Shown: positions 1-5,503 of the stretch, in pieces
How positions within the stretch are numbered: the first letter of the stretch is position 1
Layout: every line of letters begins with the position of its first letter
From: CAYHSY01 sp964359435
Lineage (GTDB): Bacteria; Patescibacteriota; Minisyncoccia; UBA6257; JAUSGH01
Reading direction: 5' to 3'
DNA: 7,325 nucleotides
NCBI GenBank assembly: GCA_964359435.1
Contig: CAYHSY010000043.1
Span: 1-7,325 of the forward strand
Translations under genes and position numbers: made by a program
Notes under the pieces: model-generated
What the model saw: only the letters and a program-made list of their open reading frames with translations
The model's database searches: none
Told to the model about the DNA's origin: nothing

Positions 1-395
1 CGCGCCAGATTATCCGCGAAACGCGCGTCATTTTCCTCTTCTTCGGCATAAAAACGCAGGTTCTCCAAAAGACAAACGCTTTGGGGAGGCATTGACTCAA
101 GGCGACGTTTTAAAACCGCAAAATCTCGCGAAGCTAAAAAATGAACCGGAGCTCCCAAAAGTTTTGCGAACGCCCGGCCCGCCGGCTCAAGAGTTAATTG
201 GACATCCGGCCCCTCCGGCCGTCCGCGATGGCTCAAAAGCGCCACTCTGGCGTTTCTAGCCAATAAAAACTTTACCGTCGGCAAAACAGCTTTTAACCGG
301 AGAGCCCCCTCCGGATGCTCCAAATTAAAATCCACTCGCACCAGAACCACTTCCTTGGATAAATCCTTTCGCCGAATTTTTGACAACAACTTCAT
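1..395 (-). CDS. pgk: Phosphoglycerate kinase, N-terminal part (runs off the left edge)
   Basis: This is the glycolytic kinase that converts 1,3-bisphosphoglycerate and ADP to 3-phosphoglycerate and ATP in the cytoplasm. The 131 residues visible carry the family's N-terminal marks: VRVDFN (residues 19-24, 3-phosphoglycerate contacts D22 and N24), an arginine before ALPT-like LKAVLPTVKF (R33, aligned to the essential Arg of the family), SHRGRP (55-60, usually SHLGRP or SHMGRP) and LLENLRFY followed by an acidic stretch and NDARFADNLA (109-131). The start is ATG at 393-395; no good Shine-Dalgarno site precedes it. The loop after DFN is about four residues shorter than in typical enzymes and lacks the usual VP, so this is a divergent but apparently intact version. 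The C-terminal nucleotide-binding domain lies outside the window. Family assignment is secure from these motifs. Confidence 0.95.
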   Translation of the reverse strand, partial: MKLLSKIRRKDLSKEVVLVRVDFNLEHPEGALRLKAVLPTVKFLLARNARVALLSHRGRPEGPDVQLTLEPAGRAFAKLLGAPVHFLASRDFAVLKRRLESMPPQSVCLLENLRFYAEEEENDARFADNLA

Positions 396-407
396 ACAAA
401 AATAAAA

Positions 408-499
408 CTCTAATGCCTAAACCCTAAACTCTAAATAATGCTATAAGCTAATTTTTTATATTTTGTCATTTTTTAGGATTTAGAGTTTGGAATTTAGAG
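408..499. repeat. Two inverted clusters of a degenerate 7-base repeat
   Basis: The right arm (472-499, plus strand) reads as four adjoining 7-mers: TTTAGGA, TTTAGAG, TTTGGAA and TTTAGAG. The left arm (408-435) is the inverse. On the minus strand it reads TTTAGAG, TTTAGGG, TTTAGGC and ATTAGAG. A 36-base A/T-rich centre (436-471) separates them, so the arms could also fold into a long imperfect hairpin. The cluster fills most of the gap between divergent pgk and ndh. It is noncoding; function unknown. Confidence 0.7.
440..469 (-). promoter_or_regulatory. Possible promoter of pgk
   Basis: On the minus strand, ATGACA (464-469) and TATAGC (440-445) are separated by 18 bases and lie about 45 bases upstream of the pgk start. 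The match is only moderate, and A/T-rich DNA makes chance hits easy. The site sits between the two arms of the heptamer repeat. Confidence 0.3.
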
Positions 500-533
500 C
501 TTCTCTTTTATCATACAGCGCTTTTTACGGCTA

Positions 534-542
534 TGCTAGAAT
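534..542 (+). promoter_or_regulatory. Extended -10 promoter element of ndh
   Basis: TG at 534-535, one base, then TAGAAT (537-542, 5 of 6 to TATAAT) form an extended -10 box. I see no convincing -35, which an extended -10 can do without. Only 11 bases separate the box from the ndh ATG, so the untranslated leader would be about 5 bases and there is no Shine-Dalgarno site. Confidence 0.55.
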
Positions 543-553
543 AATAAATATAT

Positions 554-1846
554 ATGTACCGTTACGGCAAGAAAAAAATCGTAATCCTGGGCACCGGTTT
601 TGGCGGCCTCCGCGCCGCCCGCCGGATCGGCCGCAGCATAAAAAACCTGCGGCTTATGGATAAATACGAAGTTATCCTCATTGACCGCCACAATTACCAC
701 ACCTATACGCCCACGCTATATGAAGCCGCGACCACTTCCAAAAACACGGCCAATTACTGCGACTTGAAACGCATCATAACTTTCCCGATAGCGGAAGTTA
801 TCCGCAATGAACCGATAAATTTTATTCACAATTCCGTTGAAGCTCTGGATCTGCGTAATGGTGACGTGCATTTGAAAGGCGCGACCCTGCCCTTTGACTA
901 CCTTGTCTTGGCGCTTGGTTCAGAAACCAATTATTTTGAAATTCCCGGCCTTCAAGAAAATGCGCTGCCTCTCAAAACTTTCATAGAAGCCCTGGCATTG
1001 CGCGATAAAGTATTGGATGCTTTCACTGCCAATCGCGAAACGCTAAAAATCGTGGTCGGCGGAGGCGGCGCTACCGGCGTTGAACTCTCCGGCGAATTAC
1101 AGCATTGGCTCTGCGAATTGTCGGAAGAATCAAATTCGCGCTGCAAAGCGGAAGTGACGCTCATTAGTGGCGGCGCGAATATCTTGCAAAATTTTGACTC
1201 AAAATTAGTCAATGCCGCTTCCGCCCGCTTGAACGCCCTGAATGTCCACCTCATCAACGGGGAAAGAATCAAAGAAGCCAAGCCCGGACTGGTTATTTTG
1301 GATAGCGGACGGGAAGTCCCTTATGACATTCTTATTTGGACAGGCGGAGTGAAGGCCAGCCAACTTATGGCCGCGCTACCATTAAAGCAGGGCGCGCCGG
1401 GACGCGTGGAAGTCATCGGGGGAATGGAATGCTTGCCCCAAACCCCGGATTTGGAACTTTACGGTAAAATCTACGGACTCGGCGATGCTATTTGCTTTTT
1501 TGACCCCAAAACCCAAAAACCCGTACCACTCGTGGCCCGCGCGGCCATACTGCAGGCGGACGTAGTCGCTAAAAATATCATCGCCGATATTCAATTTGTT
1601 GAAGGTTTAAGCAAAGTCCAAAAACGTCTACGGTACGAACCACAGGCCTACCCCTATGTCACTCCGGTCGGCGGCAAATTCGCCATTGCCAAAATCGGCC
1701 GATTTATCTTCTCCGGCTTTCCGGCCTGGATTTTTAAAGGAATCATAGAATTAAATTATTTGCTTTCGATCCTCTCGCCTTTTCACGCTTTACGAATTTG
1801 GTTAAAGGGCCTGCGCATCTTCATCCAAAACGACCGATTGGGATAA
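554..1846 (+). CDS. ndh: Type II NADH dehydrogenase-like FAD/NAD(P)H oxidoreductase
   Basis: 430 residues, the usual length for NDH-2, a non-proton-pumping flavoprotein that passes electrons from NADH to quinone on the inner face of the membrane. An FAD Rossmann motif (GTGFGG, 13-18) opens the protein, followed by the family-typical NYHTYTPTLYEAAT (47-60). The NAD(H) Rossmann motif is at 170-177 (GGGATGVE), then WTGG (262-265), and YGLGDA (307-312) closes the FAD site. The tail (about 383-425) is amphipathic and aromatic, like the membrane-anchoring helices of NDH-2. The quinone-contact motif AQxAxQ is present only as A328-R-A-A-I-L333, with both glutamines replaced, so the electron acceptor may differ. 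The gene stands alone behind its own promoter and ends in a hairpin. It could instead be another member of the same disulfide-reductase-like superfamily. Confidence 0.88.
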   Translation: MYRYGKKKIVILGTGFGGLRAARRIGRSIKNLRLMDKYEVILIDRHNYHTYTPTLYEAATTSKNTANYCDLKRIITFPIAEVIRNEPINFIHNSVEALDLRNGDVHLKGATLPFDYLVLALGSETNYFEIPGLQENALPLKTFIEALALRDKVLDAFTANRETLKIVVGGGGATGVELSGELQHWLCELSEESNSRCKAEVTLISGGANILQNFDSKLVNAASARLNALNVHLINGERIKEAKPGLVILDSGREVPYDILIWTGGVKASQLMAALPLKQGAPGRVEVIGGMECLPQTPDLELYGKIYGLGDAICFFDPKTQKPVPLVARAAILQADVVAKNIIADIQFVEGLSKVQKRLRYEPQAYPYVTPVGGKFAIAKIGRFIFSGFPAWIFKGIIELNYLLSILSPFHALRIWLKGLRIFIQNDRLG

Positions 1847-1850
1847 AAAT

Positions 1851-1880
1851 CTCCCCTGCGCAGCCGCAGAGGAGTTATTT
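1851..1880. terminator. Bidirectional hairpin terminator between ndh and the facing small membrane gene
   Basis: CTCCCCTGCG (1851-1860) pairs with CGCAGAGGAG (1865-1874) with one C-A mismatch across a CAGC loop. On the plus strand TTATTT follows. On the minus strand the flank reads ATTTTTAT, so it can stop both convergent transcripts. The minus-strand stop codon starts right at its edge (1875-1877). Confidence 0.7.
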
Positions 1881-2171
1881 GAATTGCTTGGCTCGGAAAA
1901 ACTCTCCGAGCTTGCTTTCTTCCGATGTATTGGAAATGAACCGCCTCGCCCCCTCGCCCAGCATGTAATTGAAGCACAAAACAACAATAATCAGAAGCAC
2001 CGCCCCGCTCACCCGGAACAGCGGCCCAATGATGAGGCGATAGTACCAAGCACTGTCCTTACCAAGCCCCTCATTCAACCGAAAAGCCAACATGATAACG
2101 ACCGCCAAGATGAAGAAAACGCACGACCCGACCGAAACCGACTTGATAATTTCTTCCGCCCAGCTAGGCAT
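1875..2171 (-). CDS. Small two-helix membrane protein of unknown function (98 aa)
   Basis: I do not recognise this protein. It has two hydrophobic segments, about residues 13-31 and 47-68, joined by a polar loop with a charged stretch (RLNEGLGKDS), and a polar basic C-terminal tail. This fits a small inner-membrane protein. I chose the ATG at 2169-2171 rather than the upstream in-frame GTG (2187-2189), because AGGAGG lies nine bases before the ATG, and the GTG codon itself abuts that site. It follows the 69-aa membrane gene by 17 bases and probably shares its transcript. The clear Shine-Dalgarno site contrasts with most genes of this window. Confidence 0.65.
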   Translation of the reverse strand: MPSWAEEIIKSVSVGSCVFFILAVVIMLAFRLNEGLGKDSAWYYRLIIGPLFRVSGAVLLIIVVLCFNYMLGEGARRFISNTSEESKLGEFFRAKQFK

Positions 2172-2188
2172 GACGATGCCCCTCCTCA

Positions 2189-2398
2189 CTAGCTAAAAAA
2201 AGCCACCGTACCCAGTCCTAAAACGAAAAGGCTGAACGCGACCAATGCGATGAATAGAATGTTGGCCACGACAACGACGCCAGCGCAAATCATTCGTTCG
2301 TCGTGGAATCGATCAAGCAACTCGTAACTCCCCCACGTGATAACTGATCCGATCAGGAAGAAAACCGCGACAAAGCAGAGGCCTACGAGGATACTCAT
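2189..2398 (-). CDS. Small two-helix membrane protein of unknown function (69 aa)
   Basis: Unrecognised. Nearly the whole protein is hydrophobic: helix one is about residues 2-23, then a short charged loop (ELLDRFHDER), then a long hydrophobic stretch from about 36 to 68. ATG at 2396-2398 is preferred over the in-frame TTG seven codons upstream, since GGGAG sits about ten bases before it. It is the first gene of a predicted two-gene unit with the 98-aa membrane protein downstream, and a good promoter lies about 70 bases upstream. A pair of tiny membrane proteins could form a two-component pore, a toxin-like unit or an accessory envelope complex; nothing in the sequence decides between these. 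Confidence 0.6.
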   Translation of the reverse strand: MSILVGLCFVAVFFLIGSVITWGSYELLDRFHDERMICAGVVVVANILFIALVAFSLFVLGLGTVAFFS

Positions 2399-2467
2399 CT
2401 TGTTAGTACTCCCACACAAACACTAAACAAACCAATTTTCAAAGAACCCCAATTTTGCTCCCGATAA

Positions 2468-2496
2468 ACTATACCACTATTGGCAATAAAAATCAA
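2468..2496 (-). promoter_or_regulatory. Promoter of the two small membrane protein genes
   Basis: On the minus strand TTGATT (2491-2496), a 17-base spacer and TATAGT (2468-2473) form a good sigma70-type promoter. The predicted transcript starts near 2461, giving a leader of about 60 bases, much longer than the leaders of the other genes here. Confidence 0.6.
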
Positions 2497-2500
2497 ACGG

Positions 2501-2659
2501 TTATGGCGATGATTGGGCTTTTTCAATCACAATCGGGGATCGGCTGTTGTCGCGGCCGAATAAATATCCCAAAGCAAAACTGGCAGTCGCAGCCAAGAAA
2601 ATCAACGCGCTAATTACAAGCTCACGCTTGCGCTTTATGCACCATTCCCTAAAATGCAT
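2501..2659 (-). CDS. Short single-span membrane protein (52 aa), hypothetical
   Basis: An open frame from ATG (2657-2659) to TAA (2501-2503). The product starts with a basic segment (EWCIKRKRE, residues 5-13), continues with one hydrophobic helix of about 22 residues (14-35, ending ALGYLFGR) and ends in a short tail with SPIVIEKA (41-48). This is the layout of a signal anchor with a short outside tail. Similar short proteins with a GYL-G-R helix end and a PIVIE-like tail are familiar from CPR genomes as hypotheticals; that is recollection, not a search. It diverges from rpmA and shares its 53-bp promoter gap. The start lacks a Shine-Dalgarno site. Function unknown; it may anchor or localise something at the membrane. 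Confidence 0.6.
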   Translation of the reverse strand: MHFREWCIKRKRELVISALIFLAATASFALGYLFGRDNSRSPIVIEKAQSSP

Positions 2660-2664
2660 CACTG

Positions 2665-2693
2665 TTGACATGTAAAATAATATACCCTATAAT
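2665..2693 (+). promoter_or_regulatory. Perfect-consensus sigma70-type promoter of rpmA
   Basis: TTGACA (2665-2670), exactly 17 bases, then TATAAT (2688-2693): a 12 of 12 match to the consensus with ideal spacing. Transcription should start near 2700, giving a leader of about 13 bases without a Shine-Dalgarno site. A perfect 10-base palindrome, TGTAATTACA, covers 2693-2702 at the predicted start point. Confidence 0.88.
2679..2684 (-). promoter_or_regulatory. Possible -10 box of the 52-aa membrane protein gene
   Basis: TATATT on the minus strand, 19 bases before the start codon, with a poor -35 (TTGTAT) 18 bases upstream. It lies inside the spacer of the rpmA promoter, so the two promoters would overlap face to face. 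Confidence 0.35.
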
Positions 2694-2712
2694 GTAATTA
2701 CAATACAAGTAT

Positions 2713-2991
2713 ATGGCATCTACTAAATCCGTCGGTTCAACTAAATTAGGCCGCGATTCAATCTCCAAGCGGCTGGGGGTCAAGAAAAATCATGGCGAAA
2801 GTGTTCGCCCGGGTGAAATTATCATCCGCCAGCGCGGCACGCGTTATTTACACGGCGAAGGCGTACGCCGCGGCGCCGATGATACGCTTTATGCCGGCCG
2901 CGCTGGCGTGGTGCAATTTGTACCAACCAAAAAACAAAAATTTGACCGCACTATCCGATACGCAAAGATTGTTAAAGTAATCTCCGCCTAA
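2713..2991 (+). CDS. rpmA: 50S ribosomal protein L27 (bL27)
   Basis: L27 sits next to the peptidyl-transferase centre of the large ribosomal subunit, where its flexible N-terminus reaches the tRNA ends. The sequence shows the family core: GSTKLGRDSISKRLGVK (8-24), GEIIIRQRGTRYLHG (34-48), then V-RG-DDTLYAGRAGVVQF (51-69), followed by a lysine-rich tail. At 92 aa it is slightly longer than the roughly 85 aa of E. coli L27. The N-terminus begins MASTKSVGS instead of the common MAHKKAGGS, so the His is absent while T/K residues remain. No rplU (L21), the usual upstream partner, is next to it. It has its own very strong promoter and a hairpin terminator that includes its stop codon. Confidence 0.95.
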   Translation: MASTKSVGSTKLGRDSISKRLGVKKNHGESVRPGEIIIRQRGTRYLHGEGVRRGADDTLYAGRAGVVQFVPTKKQKFDRTIRYAKIVKVISA

Positions 2992-3022
2992 TCAAAAAGC
3001 CCCAACCGGGGCTTTTTGATTA
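2989..3022. terminator. Shared bidirectional terminator between rpmA and rplI
   Basis: A perfect 15-bp stem: TAATCAAAAAGCCCC (2989-3003) pairs with its exact complement (3008-3022) around an AACC loop. The T5 tract lies in the distal half of the stem on both strands, so it can act for rpmA (plus) and rplI (minus). The rpmA TAA stop is the first three bases of the stem. Confidence 0.9.
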
Positions 3023-3032
3023 GGCAATTCGG

Positions 3033-3458
3033 CTACTTCTTAACCTCGACAACTATCTTCAACTCGGCCTTTATCCCCCTCCCCAAATCCACCGCCACCG
3101 CGTGCATGCCCGTGGCCTTAATAGACTTAGGCAAATCCAACTTAAAATCAACGAAGCCCCTTTGCTTCAATTCCTGCTGAATATCCTCGCGAGAAACCGA
3201 TCCAAAAACCGATTTATCGTCTCCGGCCACAAAAAAAGTTAACGGCGAATCTTCAAGCCCCCTCGCTATTTTTTTAAGACGGGCCGCGCGATCCGCCTCT
3301 TGCGCGTCGTGGGCCGTCTTTAAAGACATGGTTTTACCATCCGCCGGCGCGGCCAGATCTTTAGCAATTAAAAAATTGCGGGCATAACCGTCATTTACGT
3401 CCTTTATTTCATATTTTTTCCCCACCCCTCGGATATCCTGAAGTAAAACAATTTTCAT
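3033..3458 (-). CDS. rplI: 50S ribosomal protein L9 (bL9)
   Basis: L9 binds 23S rRNA near the L1 stalk and helps keep the reading frame. The N-terminal domain is clear: MKIVLLQDIRGVGKKYEIKDVNDGYARNFLI (1-31), then LAAPA. A charged helix follows (about 43-68), and the C-terminal domain includes FGSVSREDI (85-93), LPKSIKATGMHAVAVDL (109-125) and a beta end (AELKIVVEV). Length 141 aa is close to the usual 149. I chose ATG at 3456-3458 because the protein matches the family from that Met; the frame stays open 25 codons upstream, but that part covers the promoter and a hairpin and has no family similarity. L9 is reported missing from some CPR lineages, so its presence argues against those. Confidence 0.95.
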   Translation of the reverse strand: MKIVLLQDIRGVGKKYEIKDVNDGYARNFLIAKDLAAPADGKTMSLKTAHDAQEADRAARLKKIARGLEDSPLTFFVAGDDKSVFGSVSREDIQQELKQRGFVDFKLDLPKSIKATGMHAVAVDLGRGIKAELKIVVEVKK

Positions 3459-3488
3459 GATACAAATTATCAGCTTATGGGTTATTAA

Positions 3489-3494
3489 ATTATA
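3489..3494 (-). promoter_or_regulatory. -10 box of rplI
   Basis: A perfect TATAAT on the minus strand, 30 bases before the rplI ATG. The -35 region is only a T-rich tract, so the upstream half is weak. The predicted leader is about 24 bases. Confidence 0.5.
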
Positions 3495-3531
3495 GGATAC
3501 TCTAATTTTATAAAAAAACAAACGCCAACTC

Positions 3532-3551
3532 ACCCCATGTTATCATAGGGT
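3532..3551 (-). terminator. Small hairpin after the S41 protease gene
   Basis: On the minus strand an 8-bp stem with one G-U pair (ACCCTATG with CATGGGGT) closes an ATAA loop, about 22 bases after the protease stop. A T-rich tract follows only after nine more bases, so termination would be weak. It could also let some transcripts read on into rplI. Confidence 0.4.
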
Positions 3552-3572
3552 AAAAATTGCACAAACCTGGCC

Positions 3573-4850
3573 CTATAAGGCCTGCACTGCCGATCGGCCA
3601 TCCAAAACTTTGTCAATCAAACCTTTTATAACCTCCTTGGCTTTTTCAAGTTGAGGATCTTTATTGTCTTTGGTATTTTCTTCCGTTGCTTTTATTTCAA
3701 AGTCCGGCTTAATCCCCTCTTTTTCAATCAAGGCGCCTTTAGGCAACAACCAATGCGAAACTGTCACCTTGATGCTGGAGCCGTCGCGCAGATGCCGCAA
3801 TTCCTGCACGGTGCCTTTGCCAAAAGTTTTTTCCCCGACCAGCTTGGCCTCATTATTGTCACGTAAAGCTCCGGCCAAAATTTCCGAGGCCGAGGCCGAG
3901 CCCTGATTAATCAAAACTACTATCGGCACCTTGCTCATAAAACCCGGACCGGCGGTCTTGAAAATTCTTTTTTGCCCCGGGTCACGAAATTCTTGAATCG
4001 CAACCGTACTCCCGGAAGGCATGAACCAACCGGAAATATCCACCGCCACCTCCAAAAATCCCCCGGGATCATCACGAACGTCTAAAATTACGCCATTAAT
4101 ACCCTTTCCTAAAAGATCCTTGGCCGCTTCAAAGAAAAGTTGCGGCGCATTTTCATTAAAACTCCGAATGCGGATATAGGCCACATCGCCTTCCAGCATC
4201 TTATATTCCAAAGTAGGTATGATGATCTGCCCGCGCGTAATCACAAAATCCTTAGATTTGTCCCAACCCTCCCGAAAAATTGAAAGCGTTACCTTGGTGC
4301 CAATTTCTCCGCGAATTTTTTTCACGGCATCATTTACTTTTATATCTTGCGTTGATTCGTTATTGATCTTCAAAATTTTATCGCCGCTCTTTAAGCCCGC
4401 TTTCTCCGCCGGCGAATCTTTAAGCGGAGCAATGATGGTCAAAATCTCGTTTTTAATGCCAATCTCCGCCCCAATACCGCCAAAGTTGCCTCTCACGTCT
4501 TCTTCAAATTTTTTACCGTCTTCCGGCGGGAAAAAAACGGTATTAGGATCACCCAAAGAATCAACCAATCCGTCAATGGCGCCGTAAACCAATTTTTGAT
4601 TATCCAAACTCTCTCCTTTAAGATGTTCGTCTTTCAGCAGCTTCCAGGTCTGCCAGAAAGTGGCAAAATCGGCCTTAACCGCCGGATCATTTTCCAAATT
4701 CGCCACGCCCTTCACCACGATAGTTCTGGGATTTTCCGTGCCCAATATATAGCCGTAATAACCGGCGCTACCCAACGCGCCCAAAGATATTAAAGAAGCC
4801 GCAACCCAAAAAAACGCCGGATGCGCGAAAACACTATGGTGAAATTTCAT
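3573..4850 (-). CDS. ctpA: S41 family carboxyl-terminal processing protease (CtpA-like)
   Basis: A serine/lysine protease that trims or degrades proteins outside the cytoplasmic membrane, recognising substrate C-termini through a PDZ domain. At 425 aa it has a single membrane anchor (about 12-36), a helical segment with FWQTWKLLKDEHL (65-77), a PDZ domain (about 120-205, starting GNFGGIGAEIG) and the catalytic domain. By alignment with E. coli Tsp, the nucleophile is S320 in GSASASE (317-323), the general base K345 in TFGKGT (342-347), and D331 fills the third position, so it looks active. The strand motif is LDVRDDPGGF (256-265), where family members usually have RNNPGG. No peptidoglycan-binding domain is visible; a charged tail (about 388-416) ends the protein. 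The start ATG has a -10 box eight bases upstream. Confidence 0.93.
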   Translation of the reverse strand: MKFHHSVFAHPAFFWVAASLISLGALGSAGYYGYILGTENPRTIVVKGVANLENDPAVKADFATFWQTWKLLKDEHLKGESLDNQKLVYGAIDGLVDSLGDPNTVFFPPEDGKKFEEDVRGNFGGIGAEIGIKNEILTIIAPLKDSPAEKAGLKSGDKILKINNESTQDIKVNDAVKKIRGEIGTKVTLSIFREGWDKSKDFVITRGQIIIPTLEYKMLEGDVAYIRIRSFNENAPQLFFEAAKDLLGKGINGVILDVRDDPGGFLEVAVDISGWFMPSGSTVAIQEFRDPGQKRIFKTAGPGFMSKVPIVVLINQGSASASEILAGALRDNNEAKLVGEKTFGKGTVQELRHLRDGSSIKVTVSHWLLPKGALIEKEGIKPDFEIKATEENTKDNKDPQLEKAKEVIKGLIDKVLDGRSAVQAL

Positions 4851-4858
4851 ATTATGTA

Positions 4859-4864
4859 ATTATA
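4859..4864 (-). promoter_or_regulatory. -10 box of the S41 protease gene, giving a near-leaderless transcript
   Basis: TATAAT on the minus strand, with only eight bases between it and the ATG, so transcription should begin within two or three bases of the start codon. No good -35 is seen. The box lies in the short gap after thpR, so the protease can be made independently of thpR. Confidence 0.5.
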
Positions 4865-4872
4865 CTACATAT

Positions 4873-5439
4873 TTATCTGCCGAGAAATCCGAACGAATCC
4901 ACAATCTCGTACACCGGGCCGCCACCCAAAAGCGTTGACCTCACAAGCTCAGCTCGGACGGCCACGAATTTAAAATCCAAACGGTCATCGAGTTCCGGCA
5001 ATGTACCCACCCCGCCTTCCGGAAAACGCACCAGAGTCACGTGGCCCCTGAATGCCCTCCCGGTTTCGATGAAAAATGGGATGCCTTCGTTTTCTAGTTT
5101 TTTAACCAGAGCGACAGATATAACGCCCAATGCCTGTTCGCTCTCCGGCTTGATGACGGCCCACAACATCCGGGGATTTACAGGCCCCGGCCCATAACTC
5201 AACCGATCGATGATTATTTGAGGCGCCGGCAAAGCACCAACCACGCCCCTCGCGATTTCGATAATTCTGGCTTGATATTTCTCCGCCACTTCGCCCAAAA
5301 ACAACAAAGTCAGGTGTATTTGTCCGCTCGGCGTTACCCGGCTGCCAAGCGGCAAACGGGGCAGATCTTCTTCGGCGATAGCCGCCAAAGTCCAGCGTAT
5401 GTTTTGCGGTATAGGGATAGAGATAAATAAACGCGGCAT
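4873..5439 (-). CDS. thpR: RNA 2',3'-cyclic phosphodiesterase (2H phosphoesterase, LigT/ThpR family)
   Basis: Members hydrolyse 2',3'-cyclic phosphate ends of RNA and were first described as 2'-5' RNA ligases. Both diagnostic HxTx motifs are present: HLTL at 42-45 in IHLTLLFLGEV and HVTL at 133-136 in RGHVTLVRF. They are about 90 residues apart, as expected for the two-lobed fold. The N-terminus RLFISIPIP (3-11) is the typical first strand, and the 188-aa length is normal. The 3' end is followed after 22 bases by the S41 protease gene on the same strand. The real substrate cannot be told from sequence; tRNA splicing or repair ends are the usual suggestion. Confidence 0.93.
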   Translation of the reverse strand: MPRLFISIPIPQNIRWTLAAIAEEDLPRLPLGSRVTPSGQIHLTLLFLGEVAEKYQARIIEIARGVVGALPAPQIIIDRLSYGPGPVNPRMLWAVIKPESEQALGVISVALVKKLENEGIPFFIETGRAFRGHVTLVRFPEGGVGTLPELDDRLDFKFVAVRAELVRSTLLGGGPVYEIVDSFGFLGR

Positions 5440-5445
5440 AAAGAT

Positions 5446-5451
5446 ATTATA
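5446..5451 (-). promoter_or_regulatory. -10 box of thpR, predicted leaderless mRNA
   Basis: TATAAT on the minus strand with six bases between it and the ATG, so the predicted first transcribed base is the start codon itself. A weak -35 (TTTTCA) lies 18 bases upstream and overlaps the divergent promoter of the def operon. Confidence 0.55.
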
Positions 5452-5457
5452 CCCGGA

Positions 5458-5486
5458 TTGTCCAAATCGTGAAAATTGTCTATAAT
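5458..5486 (+). promoter_or_regulatory. Promoter of the 88-aa gene, def and fmt operon
   Basis: TTGTCC (5458-5463), 17-base spacer, TATAAT (5481-5486). The predicted start is near 5493, with a leader of about 11 bases and no Shine-Dalgarno site. A perfect inverted repeat, GTGAT-AAA-ATCAC (5488-5500), sits right at the start point and could be an operator or a 5' hairpin. Confidence 0.75.
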
Positions 5487-5503
5487 CGTGATAAAATCAC
5501 AAT

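Noticed and set aside
408..499. Heptamer clusters as a CRISPR array
   Set aside because: The units are 7 bases, degenerate, adjoining and inverted, without spacers or cas genes.
1884..2192. Plus-strand open frame of 102 codons opposite the small membrane genes
   Set aside because: The product is rich in P, N, Q, R and H with no fold-like pattern, while the minus strand gives two clean hydrophobic proteins with ribosome sites and a promoter.
2792..2980. Second plus-strand frame inside rpmA
   Set aside because: Out of frame with the clear L27 gene and without start signals or family similarity.
3459..3533. 25-codon upstream extension of the L9 reading frame
   Set aside because: L9 family similarity begins exactly at the internal Met at 3458, and the extension covers the rplI -10 box and part of a hairpin.
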